A DNA stretch of 64,000 nt from positions 1 to 64,000 of the forward strand of contig NZ_CANLSU010000003.1 of assembly GCF_947493875.1 (NCBI RefSeq), given 5' to 3'. The translations under genes were made by a program, and so were the position numbers. The first letter of the stretch is position 1. Each line of letters opens with the position of its first letter. This DNA comes from an uncultured Marinococcus sp. Lineage in GTDB: Bacteria > Bacillota > Bacilli > Bacillales > Marinococcaceae. Shown here in pieces: positions 8,544 through 16,628 of the stretch. The notes under the pieces were generated by a model. The model did not search any database. It was not told the DNA's origin and was given only the letters and a program-made list of their open reading frames with translations.

Positions 8544-9536
8544 ATGCCGTTCGTTCGAACGCTTCACGGAGATATATCTCCAGAGGAAATGAAAATTACT
8601 TATGCACATGAGCATATTGTCTGCCGGCCGCCCTATTGGGTGGAGAAAAAGGAATCAGATTTGCTGTTGGATGATAAAGAAAAATCACTGTTGGATGTAC
8701 AGGATTTCGTAGACCTTGGCGGCAAAACCATTGTTGATGCCACCGCTGTGGATTATGGCAGAGACGTTGCGGCTGTCGCAGACATTGCTGAACGTCTTTC
8801 CATGCACATTATAGGCACCGCCGGGTTTAATAAAAGCTTTCTATGGGATGCGGCTATTCCCGGCCATCTTCAGAAGAAGCTGGGCGAATTTAGAAGCTAC
8901 GGTGATTGGATCGAGCATACCTCTATCCAGGGGCTCACAAACCATGTAATAGCAGAGGTGGAACAGGGGCTGGAAGACACCAGCCACCGGGCAGGGCAGG
9001 TGAAATTCGGTACCGGCTACAACCGTATTACGCCGCTGGAGGAGAAAACGATCCGTGCAGTAGCGCGGGCTCATCATGAAACGGGGGCGCCTGTACATTC
9101 CCATACTGAAGTAGGCACGATGGCTTTAGAGCAAATTGAGCTGCTGAAAAAAGAAGACGTTCCTCTGGACAGAGTGAGCTTTGGCCATATGGATCGGAAC
9201 CCTGATCCTTATTACCACGAGCAGGTAGCGAAGACAGGCGCTTTCCTGAGCTTTGATGGCATTGGGAAAATCAAATATGCGCCAGAGAGCACGAGGCTGC
9301 ATTGTATTTTTAAGCTAGTGGAAAAAGGATATGCTTCTCAAATTCTGATTAGCGGGGATACAGCGAGGAAGTCCTATTACAGACACTACGATTACGGCCC
9401 GGGCCTGGCCTATATTTTAGAAAGCTGGGTGCCTCGTTTTATCGATGAGGCAGACCAGCTCGGTCTGGATGGCGAAAATTTAATTCATCAGTTTTTCGTC
9501 GAAAATCCAGCCAAGTGCATGACTTTTCACCGGTAA
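8544..9536 (+). CDS. phosphotriesterase-family (cog1735) hydrolase, probable sugar-lactone phosphate lactonase
   Basis: A 330-residue binuclear-metal amidohydrolase. The metal and bridging residues are visible in order: H22 and H24 (AHEHI), K154 (VKFGTGYN), H185 or H187 (VHSHTE), H215 (FGHMDRN) and D272 (SGDTAR). Some cog1735 members are lactonases acting on pentonolactone 5-phosphates, which would suit a PTS product; that assignment is inference. It lies 41 bases after the EIIC gene with GGAAGGTGA upstream, and the creatininase-family gene follows 17 bases later. Confidence 0.85.
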   Translation: MPFVRTLHGDISPEEMKITYAHEHIVCRPPYWVEKKESDLLLDDKEKSLLDVQDFVDLGGKTIVDATAVDYGRDVAAVADIAERLSMHIIGTAGFNKSFLWDAAIPGHLQKKLGEFRSYGDWIEHTSIQGLTNHVIAEVEQGLEDTSHRAGQVKFGTGYNRITPLEEKTIRAVARAHHETGAPVHSHTEVGTMALEQIELLKKEDVPLDRVSFGHMDRNPDPYYHEQVAKTGAFLSFDGIGKIKYAPESTRLHCIFKLVEKGYASQILISGDTARKSYYRHYDYGPGLAYILESWVPRFIDEADQLGLDGENLIHQFFVENPAKCMTFHR

Positions 9537-9553
9537 TTAGGAGGAAACCAACT

Positions 9554-10309
9554 ATGGAAATTGCATTTGCACGGTCTACAGAAATAAAAGAAAAGATTGA
9601 AGAACGCCCGGCAGCTGTATTACCGGTAGGGGCAGTAGAAGCCCACGGGGCCCATCTGCCGCTTGGCACAGATAATATATTGGCAGAACGGCTGACCAAA
9701 CGGCTCGCTGAGGAAACACAAAGCTTTCAGCTGCCACTTTTACCGTACGGTCAGGTGTGGAGCCTGAAGCAGTTCCCCGGATCCATTAGCATCACAAACG
9801 ATGTGCTGATAAATACGATTGTTTCGATTGGTGAAAGTCTTTACCAGCAAGGGTTCTGTATTTTTGCCATCGTAAACGGGCACCTGGGAAATCAGACAGC
9901 TTTAAAAGAAGCGGCGAGAGTGTTATATGACCGTTTTCCGGATCTTCGGGTTTTTTACTTCTTTTATCCAGGACTTAATCAGAAGCGAAAGGAAGTAGAA
10001 GAATCGGCGGTGCATCACTCTTATTTTCACGCCTGTGAAATTGAAACATCCATGATGCGGTACGTGGCGCCTGAGTACGTTGATATGAGCCGGGCCATCG
10101 ACGATCCTCCCCAAATTCCGATCGAAGCAGATTTTACACCGACCCCCTGGGAGGTATTCACCGAAACGGCAGTTCTGGGTGAAGCGACAAAAGCAACGGC
10201 TGAAAAAGGAGAAATCATTATTGAACACGCTTTGCAGCAAATGAAATTGATGATGGACCGTGCCTATGAGGAATGCAGGAAAATAGGAAGGGAGAAAAAA
10301 AATGATTGA
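9554..10309 (+). CDS. creatininase-family metal-dependent amidohydrolase
   Basis: A 251-residue protein with the family metal ligands in VGAVEAHGAHLPLGTD (E29, H31, D40) and the NGHLGN motif near H110, followed by HACEIETS (about 159-166). Family members open cyclic amides or formamides. In this operon it probably hydrolyses an amide or ring in the sugar-derived substrate, but its reaction is unknown. ATG 9554 is chosen because AGGAGG lies directly before it; the in-frame ATG at 9515 is inside the preceding gene. It overlaps the SIS gene by eight bases. Confidence 0.85.
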   Translation: MEIAFARSTEIKEKIEERPAAVLPVGAVEAHGAHLPLGTDNILAERLTKRLAEETQSFQLPLLPYGQVWSLKQFPGSISITNDVLINTIVSIGESLYQQGFCIFAIVNGHLGNQTALKEAARVLYDRFPDLRVFYFFYPGLNQKRKEVEESAVHHSYFHACEIETSMMRYVAPEYVDMSRAIDDPPQIPIEADFTPTPWEVFTETAVLGEATKATAEKGEIIIEHALQQMKLMMDRAYEECRKIGREKKND

Positions 10310-11030
10310 AACGTATTTTAATCGCATCCATCAACAGCTCGAGCAGGTACAAAAGTCGCAAACCGAGCCGATGACTCAGGCAGCTGCCCATATGGCTAAA
10401 TCACTCCAGCAAGGGGGGATTATTCAATTATTTGGGTGCGGACACTCCCATTTACTGACGCTCGATGTGTATTACCGTGCAGGAGGAATGGTGCCTGTTC
10501 AGCCTATCCTCCATGAGCCATTAATGCTTCATGAAGGTGCTCTGCGTTCCTCCGAACTGGAAAGAAAAAATCACTATGCAGAAACGTTTATGAAAGAACA
10601 AACGATCAAACCGGAAGATACAGTGATTGTCATTTCTACTTCTGGAAGAAATCCTGTGCCAGTAGACGTTGCTTTGGAAGCAAAAAAAGCTGAAGCCACA
10701 GTAGTCGTAATTACATCAATCGCCTATTCAAGCAGTCAGCCATCCCGGCATGAACAGGGATATAGGCTGGCTGATGTGGCTGATGTTGTAATCGACAACG
10801 CCGCTCCCCCGGGAGACGCTCTGCTGGAACTGGAGGAGGTGGAGGTGCCGTTTGGTCCCAGCTCCACTGCGGTAGGAGCTACTATTCTCCAAGCTGTGAT
10901 GGCTCAGACGGTCCAGGAGCTTACCAGCTTAGGCATTGATCCACCTGTATTTCTTAGTGGGAATATTGACGGTGCAGATGAGCGAAACAAACGGTTGATT
11001 GAATCCTATAAGGATCGTATAAAATTATAA
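10302..11030 (+). CDS. SIS-domain sugar isomerase/binding protein
   Basis: A 242-residue SIS-domain protein. The phosphosugar-binding signatures are IQLFGCGHSH (about residues 40-49) and VIVISTSGRNPVPVD (about 107-121). SIS proteins isomerise, deaminate or bind phosphorylated sugars, so this is a candidate for the final conversion of the operon's PTS substrate into a central metabolite. It starts inside the end of the creatininase-family gene and ends the operon; a strong terminator follows 31 bases after its stop. Confidence 0.88.
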   Translation: MIETYFNRIHQQLEQVQKSQTEPMTQAAAHMAKSLQQGGIIQLFGCGHSHLLTLDVYYRAGGMVPVQPILHEPLMLHEGALRSSELERKNHYAETFMKEQTIKPEDTVIVISTSGRNPVPVDVALEAKKAEATVVVITSIAYSSSQPSRHEQGYRLADVADVVIDNAAPPGDALLELEEVEVPFGPSSTAVGATILQAVMAQTVQELTSLGIDPPVFLSGNIDGADERNKRLIESYKDRIKL

Positions 11031-11061
11031 GCTCGTATGAAAAACAAGGTTTTTATACGGG

Positions 11062-11092
11062 AGCCCTGATGCGAAACAGCATCAGGGCTTTT
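11062..11092 (+). terminator. terminator of the PTS/lactonase operon
   Basis: AGCCCTGATGC pairs perfectly with GCATCAGGGCT around a six-base loop and runs into TTTT. Confidence 0.9.
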
Positions 11093-11114
11093 CAATGCCT
11101 GAATTTAATTAAAC

Positions 11115-11124
11115 CGTGATACAA
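11115..11124 (+). repeat. left direct repeat flanking the Gabija island
   Basis: CGTGATACAA, preceded by TTAAAC; the same decamer, again preceded by TTAAAC with one inserted base between, occurs at 15073-15082. Possible scar of island insertion. Confidence 0.4.
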
Positions 11125-11129
11125 AATTT

Positions 11130-11158
11130 GTTAGCAAAAATTTTAAATTTTTGCTAAC
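11130..11158. promoter_or_regulatory. perfect 14-bp inverted repeat upstream of gajA
   Basis: GTTAGCAAAAATTT is mirrored exactly around a single T. It ends 61 bases before gajA. It may be an operator or transcript hairpin controlling the Gabija operon; it lacks a GC-rich stem for a good terminator. Confidence 0.5.
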
Positions 11159-11219
11159 ATTTACTTTTAAGGGAATCATAAAATAAAAATTAATAAAATG
11201 ATGAACGGAGCTAGCAAAA

Positions 11220-13295
11220 ATGTATATATCCAAATTAATCATAGAAAATTTCAGAACATTCAATAAAAAAACAGAAATAGAATTTCATGAAGGTACGAAT
11301 GTAATAATTGGTCAAAATAACTCGGGAAAAACTAGCGTTATTAAAGCTTTGCAAATCTTATTCGATACCAACAAGAGTAATAAAATGACTATTGACGATT
11401 TTAATAGAAATATTAATATCGAAGACTTTAAAGAGATTCCTCCAAAAATAACAATTTCAGCTGAATTAAAAGAATCTGACAATGAAGAAGAATTTTCAGA
11501 AGAGCTGGCTACTATTTCTACATGGCTTACTAAATTAGAAAAACCATATAAAGCTCAGATTACTTATGAATTTTTTCTGCCTGAAAAAGAACTAGAATCG
11601 TATAAACAAGGTATTAAAAATTTAAATACTGATGAATATGATAAATTTTGGGAGCAACTTCAAAACAACTATTTGAAAAAATATGTTCAAAAAACATACG
11701 TGGGAGATTCTAAAAATAAGAACCAAGTTGATTCAGAAAGTATTAACAAATTTGATTTTCAATTCTTGACTGCTATAAGAGATGTTGAACGAGATTTGTT
11801 TACTGGAAAAAACGCATTATTAAAAGAAGTGATAGATTTCTTTATGGATTATGATATAAAAGCAGATCAAAGTTTAAGTAAAGAAGAACAAATTAATTTA
11901 ATCTCGAAGAAAAAAAATCATTTTTCTCAAGAAGCTCAAAAACTTATTGAGTCTTTACAGGAAAGAATGCAGGTTGGAAAAGAACATATGCTCAAGTATG
12001 CAGAGGATACAGGAGCCAGCTTTGGTGGAGCAAAACCTTCGTTTGACGGAAAAATGTTAGATACAGAATTATATTCTACGTTAAAACTGGTCGTAGAAAA
12101 TGAAACAGGGGTCAAATTACCAGCGATACATAACGGTCTTGGGTACAACAATTTGATATACATATCTTTATTATTAGCGAAAATGCAAAAAGATTCTTCG
12201 GGGGATTATTTAGGTTCAAATGCAAAAGTCTATTCTATTTTAGCTATTGAAGAACCAGAAGCTCATTTACATCCAAATATGCAAAAAAAATTCTTGAAAT
12301 TTTTACAAGGCAACCAGAATTCTAACGTTAAACAAATTTTTGTTACTTCACACTCCCCGAATATTACTTCGGCTGTTGAATTAGATGATTTAATTGTTTT
12401 ACAAAAAATTGATGGGAATATCCAAGCAGCTTATCCTGGAAAAGTATTCAATGAAGAATGTGAAGAAGATATAAAATCTAAAAATTTTATTAAGCGATTT
12501 ATTGACGTAACTAGGGCCGATATTTTTTTCGCGCAGAACCTTATACTAGTAGAAGGGCTAGCCGAACAGCTGGTAATACCAGCATTCTCAGAAAAAATGA
12601 ATGTTGACTTAGAAGGAAGCCACACTTCAATTATCAATATTGGAGGTAGGTATTTTGATCATTTTTTAAAATTATTTGATGAGGTTAAAAGTTCTTACGC
12701 TATTAACAAAAAAGTTGCGTGTATAACTGATACTGACCCAGTTCGCAAAGCCAAAACAAAGTATTCAAGGTGGAAAAGGTGTTCGCCACTATTTCTCGAT
12801 ATTGAACCGGAAAAGTATGAGTACAAAAAATGTTCAAATAATTTACTATTTGGTAAAAAAAGATTTAAAGAAGAGAAAATTAAGATATTCAATCAAGAAA
12901 TCGGAGAAAGTTCGACTTTTGAGTACGATTTAGTTTTGCATAATGTAAATTCAGAAAGTTTACTAGTAGAATCTCTATCTAATAAAAATGAAATCAAAGC
13001 ACTAATGGAAGCTTATGATGAAAATGTCACTTTTGAAGAAATGGTAAATCTAATCGAAAATAAAGAAATTAAACAAGAGATAGAAAAAATTAAAAATGGA
13101 TCGAAGGAAGAAAATATATTTATAGAAGATGATAAATTAAAAAGAAATTTAATTGCGGATAGATATTTGAGTTCTATTAGTAAGGGAGAAGCTGCGCAAG
13201 AAATAACTTACGTGATATCTTCTGAGAGAATAGAGAAGCAAGATATAGTTATACCAAAATATATTGAAGAGGCGATCGAATGGATTTATCAATAG
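11220..13295 (+). CDS. gajA: Gabija protein GajA, OLD-family ATPase-TOPRIM nuclease
   Basis: A 691-residue protein with an N-terminal ABC-type ATPase (Walker A GQNNSGKT, 31-38; Walker B LAIEEPEAH, about 341-349; H-loop TSHSP, 376-380) and a C-terminal TOPRIM domain (E445 in LVEG; D504 and D506 in TDTD). This is the OLD-family architecture of GajA, the DNA-nicking subunit of Gabija that is released from ATP inhibition during phage infection. It is followed with a 16-base overlap by a UvrD-like helicase gene, the defining Gabija pair. Codon use is strongly A/T-biased compared with both flanks, supporting horizontal transfer. The ribosome binding site (CGGAG) is modest. Confidence 0.92.
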   Translation: MYISKLIIENFRTFNKKTEIEFHEGTNVIIGQNNSGKTSVIKALQILFDTNKSNKMTIDDFNRNINIEDFKEIPPKITISAELKESDNEEEFSEELATISTWLTKLEKPYKAQITYEFFLPEKELESYKQGIKNLNTDEYDKFWEQLQNNYLKKYVQKTYVGDSKNKNQVDSESINKFDFQFLTAIRDVERDLFTGKNALLKEVIDFFMDYDIKADQSLSKEEQINLISKKKNHFSQEAQKLIESLQERMQVGKEHMLKYAEDTGASFGGAKPSFDGKMLDTELYSTLKLVVENETGVKLPAIHNGLGYNNLIYISLLLAKMQKDSSGDYLGSNAKVYSILAIEEPEAHLHPNMQKKFLKFLQGNQNSNVKQIFVTSHSPNITSAVELDDLIVLQKIDGNIQAAYPGKVFNEECEEDIKSKNFIKRFIDVTRADIFFAQNLILVEGLAEQLVIPAFSEKMNVDLEGSHTSIINIGGRYFDHFLKLFDEVKSSYAINKKVACITDTDPVRKAKTKYSRWKRCSPLFLDIEPEKYEYKKCSNNLLFGKKRFKEEKIKIFNQEIGESSTFEYDLVLHNVNSESLLVESLSNKNEIKALMEAYDENVTFEEMVNLIENKEIKQEIEKIKNGSKEENIFIEDDKLKRNLIADRYLSSISKGEAAQEITYVISSERIEKQDIVIPKYIEEAIEWIYQ

Positions 13296-14977
13296 CCATT
13301 AAATTGAAAGACAGTGATAGTTATGTACAAATAGATAATCATAGCAAGCTATATGCAGGTCCTGGGGCCGGAAAAACAAGATTTGTTGTTAACCATACTA
13401 ATAGAATATTAAATAACTCTAAAAGGCTAACTAATATAAAAAAAATTGCTTGTATCACCTATACAAACATCGGAGTGGAATCTATTAGAAGCCGCTTGAA
13501 GCAATCGGAGAATAATGTAGAAGTAAGTACTATTCATAGTTTTCTTTATAAGTACGTGGTGAAGCCATATATCCATTTCCTAAAAGAAGATCATTTTCCA
13601 AGCGAAAAGCTTGATGGACATGACGATATTTATTTAACACATGGTATGCTTGAAGATTTCCTGAAAAGTTCTCAACAGCTTCATCTTCGTCAAAACAAAA
13701 AAGATTTGGCAAATTCGTTAAACAAGCTTATTTGGAAATTCAATAATGGAGAATTGGAACTTGGTTACAACAAAGCATACCAAGGCAAGGTTGGCTCTAC
13801 ATATCATATAAGAAAAGATTCGTATTATTTATACAAGAAAATTTGCTGGGAAAAAGGCTTAATGGGACATGAAGATGTTCTGTATTTTGCCTATCGCTTA
13901 TTATATGAAAATGAAGGGGTTCGAAGAATCATAAGAGCTAAATTTCCATATATTATTTTAGATGAATTTCAAGATACTAGTCCTTTGCAGGCTGAAATAG
14001 TAAAGATTTTAAGCGAAAAGGAAACTATTTTTACAATAGTGGGGGATCCTTGCCAGGCGATTTTTTCCTTTCAAGGTACAGATGAAAATCTTTTTAGTAA
14101 ATTTACTTTAAACAATATGCATGTATATTATTTAAATATTAACCGAAGAAGTACTGAAGAAATAATAAATGTATTAAATCATGTGAGAAAACCAAGTGAA
14201 CTTTATCAAGAAAACCCTGAAAAATTCACTGGGGAAAAACCCACACTTTTAATAGGCGAACAGTCTAAAGCGCATCAAATTGTTAAAAATCAAGTAGATG
14301 AGAATAACGTCTTTATTTTAACTTATAGAAACGATGAAAAAGATATTATTGAATACGGCTTTGAACTATCTGACGATAAGGAATTTGATTTGAAGTATGA
14401 TGATGGCAATAGAGGATGGATGATATATTTTATTATATCTGCAATAGAGTTTGCTAAAAAATCTGAATTTACAGAAGCAATTAAAATGATGAATAAAGCG
14501 TACAAAAACAAAAACCAACTGACTGAGAAAGAAATTTTAGTTAACTTAAAACGATTTTTAAATAACTATGACGCCTACTATAATGAAAGCCTTAAAGACT
14601 TCTATAATAATTTTATTTTCGATCATTATGGAATAAAGCAGCGGATAACAAGCGGAAAAATCAAAGATAAATATGAAGAGGTTCTTTTTAAAGAAGTAGC
14701 CGCAAAAGTTAATGTTACTAATCACGCAAGTAATTATAAAACTATTCATGGTTCAAAAGGAGATGAATTCGATAATGTTTTTTTAACTATCCCAAGCAAA
14801 TCGGCTAGTAACAATTTGGATTTTTTATTAAGTCCTGACATGAAAAAAGAAGAACATAGGGTGTACTATGTAGCGTTAAGTCGTGCTATTAAAAAACTAT
14901 ATATTCATGTAGAAGACCTTAATGAAAAATTGGTACCAAAGATAGAAAAGATAGGGATAAAAATTGAAAGAATATGA
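13280..14977 (+). CDS. gajB: Gabija protein GajB, UvrD-like helicase
   Basis: A 565-residue superfamily 1 helicase. Motif I is GPGAGKT (27-33), motif II DEFQD (about 228), motif III GDPCQAIFSFQG (about 255), followed by late motifs IHGSKGDEF (about 487) and YYVALSRA (about 528). It overlaps gajA by 16 bases, so the two are translated together. In characterised Gabija systems GajB senses DNA ends or single strands and completes an anti-phage complex with GajA. It shares the AT-rich composition of gajA. The UvrD-family assignment is certain; the Gabija assignment rests on the pairing. Confidence 0.92.
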   Translation: MDLSIAIKLKDSDSYVQIDNHSKLYAGPGAGKTRFVVNHTNRILNNSKRLTNIKKIACITYTNIGVESIRSRLKQSENNVEVSTIHSFLYKYVVKPYIHFLKEDHFPSEKLDGHDDIYLTHGMLEDFLKSSQQLHLRQNKKDLANSLNKLIWKFNNGELELGYNKAYQGKVGSTYHIRKDSYYLYKKICWEKGLMGHEDVLYFAYRLLYENEGVRRIIRAKFPYIILDEFQDTSPLQAEIVKILSEKETIFTIVGDPCQAIFSFQGTDENLFSKFTLNNMHVYYLNINRRSTEEIINVLNHVRKPSELYQENPEKFTGEKPTLLIGEQSKAHQIVKNQVDENNVFILTYRNDEKDIIEYGFELSDDKEFDLKYDDGNRGWMIYFIISAIEFAKKSEFTEAIKMMNKAYKNKNQLTEKEILVNLKRFLNNYDAYYNESLKDFYNNFIFDHYGIKQRITSGKIKDKYEEVLFKEVAAKVNVTNHASNYKTIHGSKGDEFDNVFLTIPSKSASNNLDFLLSPDMKKEEHRVYYVALSRAIKKLYIHVEDLNEKLVPKIEKIGIKIERI

Positions 14978-15012
14978 TTTATTCTAATAACTATATCTAT
15001 TGGGGGAGTTAT

Positions 15013-15060
15013 ATGAATAGATATTTTAAATTATTAGCTATACGTGAAAAAATAGAATAA
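15013..15060 (+). CDS. 15-residue ORF with strong ribosome binding site, possible gene remnant
   Basis: ATG 15013 is preceded by TGGGGGAG and encodes 15 residues, MNRYFKLLAIREKIE, then TAA. It could be the truncated start of a former third island gene or a leader peptide. No family recognised. Confidence 0.25.
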   Translation: MNRYFKLLAIREKIE

Positions 15061-15246
15061 ATTATTTAAACACGTGATACAAGCTAAGATAACCAACCCA
15101 TAGTAATATTTTTCAAATGCTATTGTGCCACAGCATATACACAAGATTATAATAACAATAGCCGATGGGGCGCCTATAGGCTTTAATAGTATAGCTTTAG
15201 CAGCATAAACCAATATTAGGCTTATGCTGCTTTTTTTAATGATCAT
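15034..15246 (-). CDS. possible 70-residue hydrophobic ORF
   Basis: An open frame on the minus strand encodes a peptide with a basic start (MIIKK) and two or three hydrophobic stretches, such as SAIVIIILCICCG. It overlaps the Gabija terminator and the right repeat, and no good ribosome binding site precedes it. In AT-rich DNA such frames arise by chance, so this is tentative. Confidence 0.2.
   Translation of the reverse strand: MIIKKSSISLILVYAAKAILLKPIGAPSAIVIIILCICCGTIAFEKYYYGLVILACITCLNNLFYFFTYS
15073..15082 (+). repeat. right direct repeat flanking the Gabija island
   Basis: CGTGATACAA, matching 11115-11124; see that entry. Confidence 0.4.
15199..15237 (+). terminator. terminator at the right edge of the Gabija island
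   Basis: AGCAGCATAA pairs with TTATGCTGCT around a 13-base loop, followed by seven T. The rest of 14978-15320 holds the 15-codon ORF, the flanking repeat and nothing else recognised. Confidence 0.85.
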
Positions 15247-15320
15247 ATACAGGTTAATTTATTCCACTTTTATACACGCATCTAAAGCCTTGTAAATATT
15301 ACAGCCGCTTGCTAGTTTAT

Positions 15321-16451
15321 TTACGACCGCTTACGAATCATCGGCACCCATTTCATGTGCGTCCCGATCCGCCATACCCACTCCAGCGGGCCGTAGTAAA
15401 AGTATTTCAGCCACAGCGGGCTGGCGAGCAGCTGGGTCACAAACACGAGCAGGCCGATGAACAGTGCGAACACGTAGCCCGGCGGATCCCAAATCCCCAT
15501 GCCGTTAAAAAACGTCCGTCCGCTCTCGCGGAACAGGCTTACGAAAATGACCGACTGCAGCAGGTAATGGGTAAAGGTCAATTTCCCGACGGCGGTAAAC
15601 GGGGTGAGAAAGAGGCTGATGCTTTTGCGGCTCGTGCCAGCCAAAAGCAGGCCGAGGCCCAGCCCTAAGCTCACCAAAAATGCGTACACATCGTCGAGAT
15701 GAGCGACCAGCGGGCTGGCGGCTCCAGTATACAGAGCGGCTTTTCCAAGAAGTCCGACAAGGAGAAAGAGGACGGCGAGCCGCCATTTACGGGCGCGATC
15801 GTCCAGGGCTCTTGAAAAGATGCCGCTGCGATAGGCGTACATCCCAAAAAAGAAATAGCCAAAGTGATCGATCATCGTCGACCATTCAATCAGCAGGTAT
15901 TCCACGCCGGTCGGATAGTTTTGATTCGGCGGCAGGGCATCCTTCATCCACCGCTCCGGATTCATCTGGAAAGAGGTATAGCCATCCAGCAGGTCGATCC
16001 CAGTGGAATAGCCGAGCCAGAACAAAAACGCCAGTCCGAGAAGCCAATTGGCTGGAAGCCGGAGACACGTAAGCAGCACGAGTCCTGCGGAAGCGTACAT
16101 AAGTAAAATATCGCCCGCCCATACAAAGAAGCCGTGAAGACCCCCGACGAAAAACAGGATCACAAGCCGCCGGATGAGGGTCGGATAGGGATTTGTACCC
16201 TTTGTATGCAGCCGGCTGTAAATCAGCACGAGGCTGATGCCAAACATCATCGCAAACAGCGGCCGGGCGCTGTCCTCGAATACGATGGCGACGGCCGTAT
16301 GAATAGCGGTGCCCAGCCAGGTAGGATTGGCCGGGTTCACCAATGCGAGGCCGAAGATATTCACGATAAAAATCGCAAACAAGGCGAAGCCGCGTATTTG
16401 ATCAAGTATGTCGATGCGCGGGCCCTGAGCGCCGCCCTGGGGAATTGCCAT
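15321..16451 (-). CDS. DUF418 (YeiB-like) polytopic membrane protein
   Basis: About 376 residues with roughly ten membrane segments. The N-terminal RIDILDQIRGFALFAIFIVN and the C-terminal FTHYLLQSVIF plus PLWLKYFYYGPLEWVWR stretches are hallmarks of DUF418 proteins, which are acyltransferase-like membrane proteins of unknown substrate. ATG 16451 puts the start 11 residues before the conserved RIDILD and is preferred, though its ribosome binding site is poor (TAGGT); an in-frame TTG at 16511 with GAGGG upstream would add 20 residues. It stands alone between the Gabija island and the phosphatase gene. Confidence 0.85.
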   Translation of the reverse strand: MAIPQGGAQGPRIDILDQIRGFALFAIFIVNIFGLALVNPANPTWLGTAIHTAVAIVFEDSARPLFAMMFGISLVLIYSRLHTKGTNPYPTLIRRLVILFFVGGLHGFFVWAGDILLMYASAGLVLLTCLRLPANWLLGLAFLFWLGYSTGIDLLDGYTSFQMNPERWMKDALPPNQNYPTGVEYLLIEWSTMIDHFGYFFFGMYAYRSGIFSRALDDRARKWRLAVLFLLVGLLGKAALYTGAASPLVAHLDDVYAFLVSLGLGLGLLLAGTSRKSISLFLTPFTAVGKLTFTHYLLQSVIFVSLFRESGRTFFNGMGIWDPPGYVFALFIGLLVFVTQLLASPLWLKYFYYGPLEWVWRIGTHMKWVPMIRKRS

Positions 16452-16549
16452 ACGAAAACCTACTTTCTGCAAAGGGAACTTGTTCTGGGGTGTTGATCTA
16501 AGATGGGGCAAAGAACCCTCATAGAGGATATACGAAACTCAGGCAGAAA

Positions 16550-16583
16550 ATAAAGGGCCGGAAGTCGGGCAGGCTTTATTCAC
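16550..16583 (-). repeat. 3'-end repeat element, copy 1 (after phoD-like gene)
   Basis: This 34-base stretch matches 18539-18572 at about 28 positions. Both copies lie at the 3' end of a minus-strand gene and contain an imperfect hairpin (GCCGG core), so they may act as related weak terminators. Confidence 0.4.
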
Positions 16584-16628
16584 TCCAGGCGGCCTTGGGT
16601 ATCTCATCCGCAGAACCGGGCCCTTTGC

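Noticed and set aside
11220-14977. gajA-gajB as a novel defence system
   Set aside because: Domain order (OLD-type ATPase-TOPRIM then UvrD helicase) is that of the known Gabija system.
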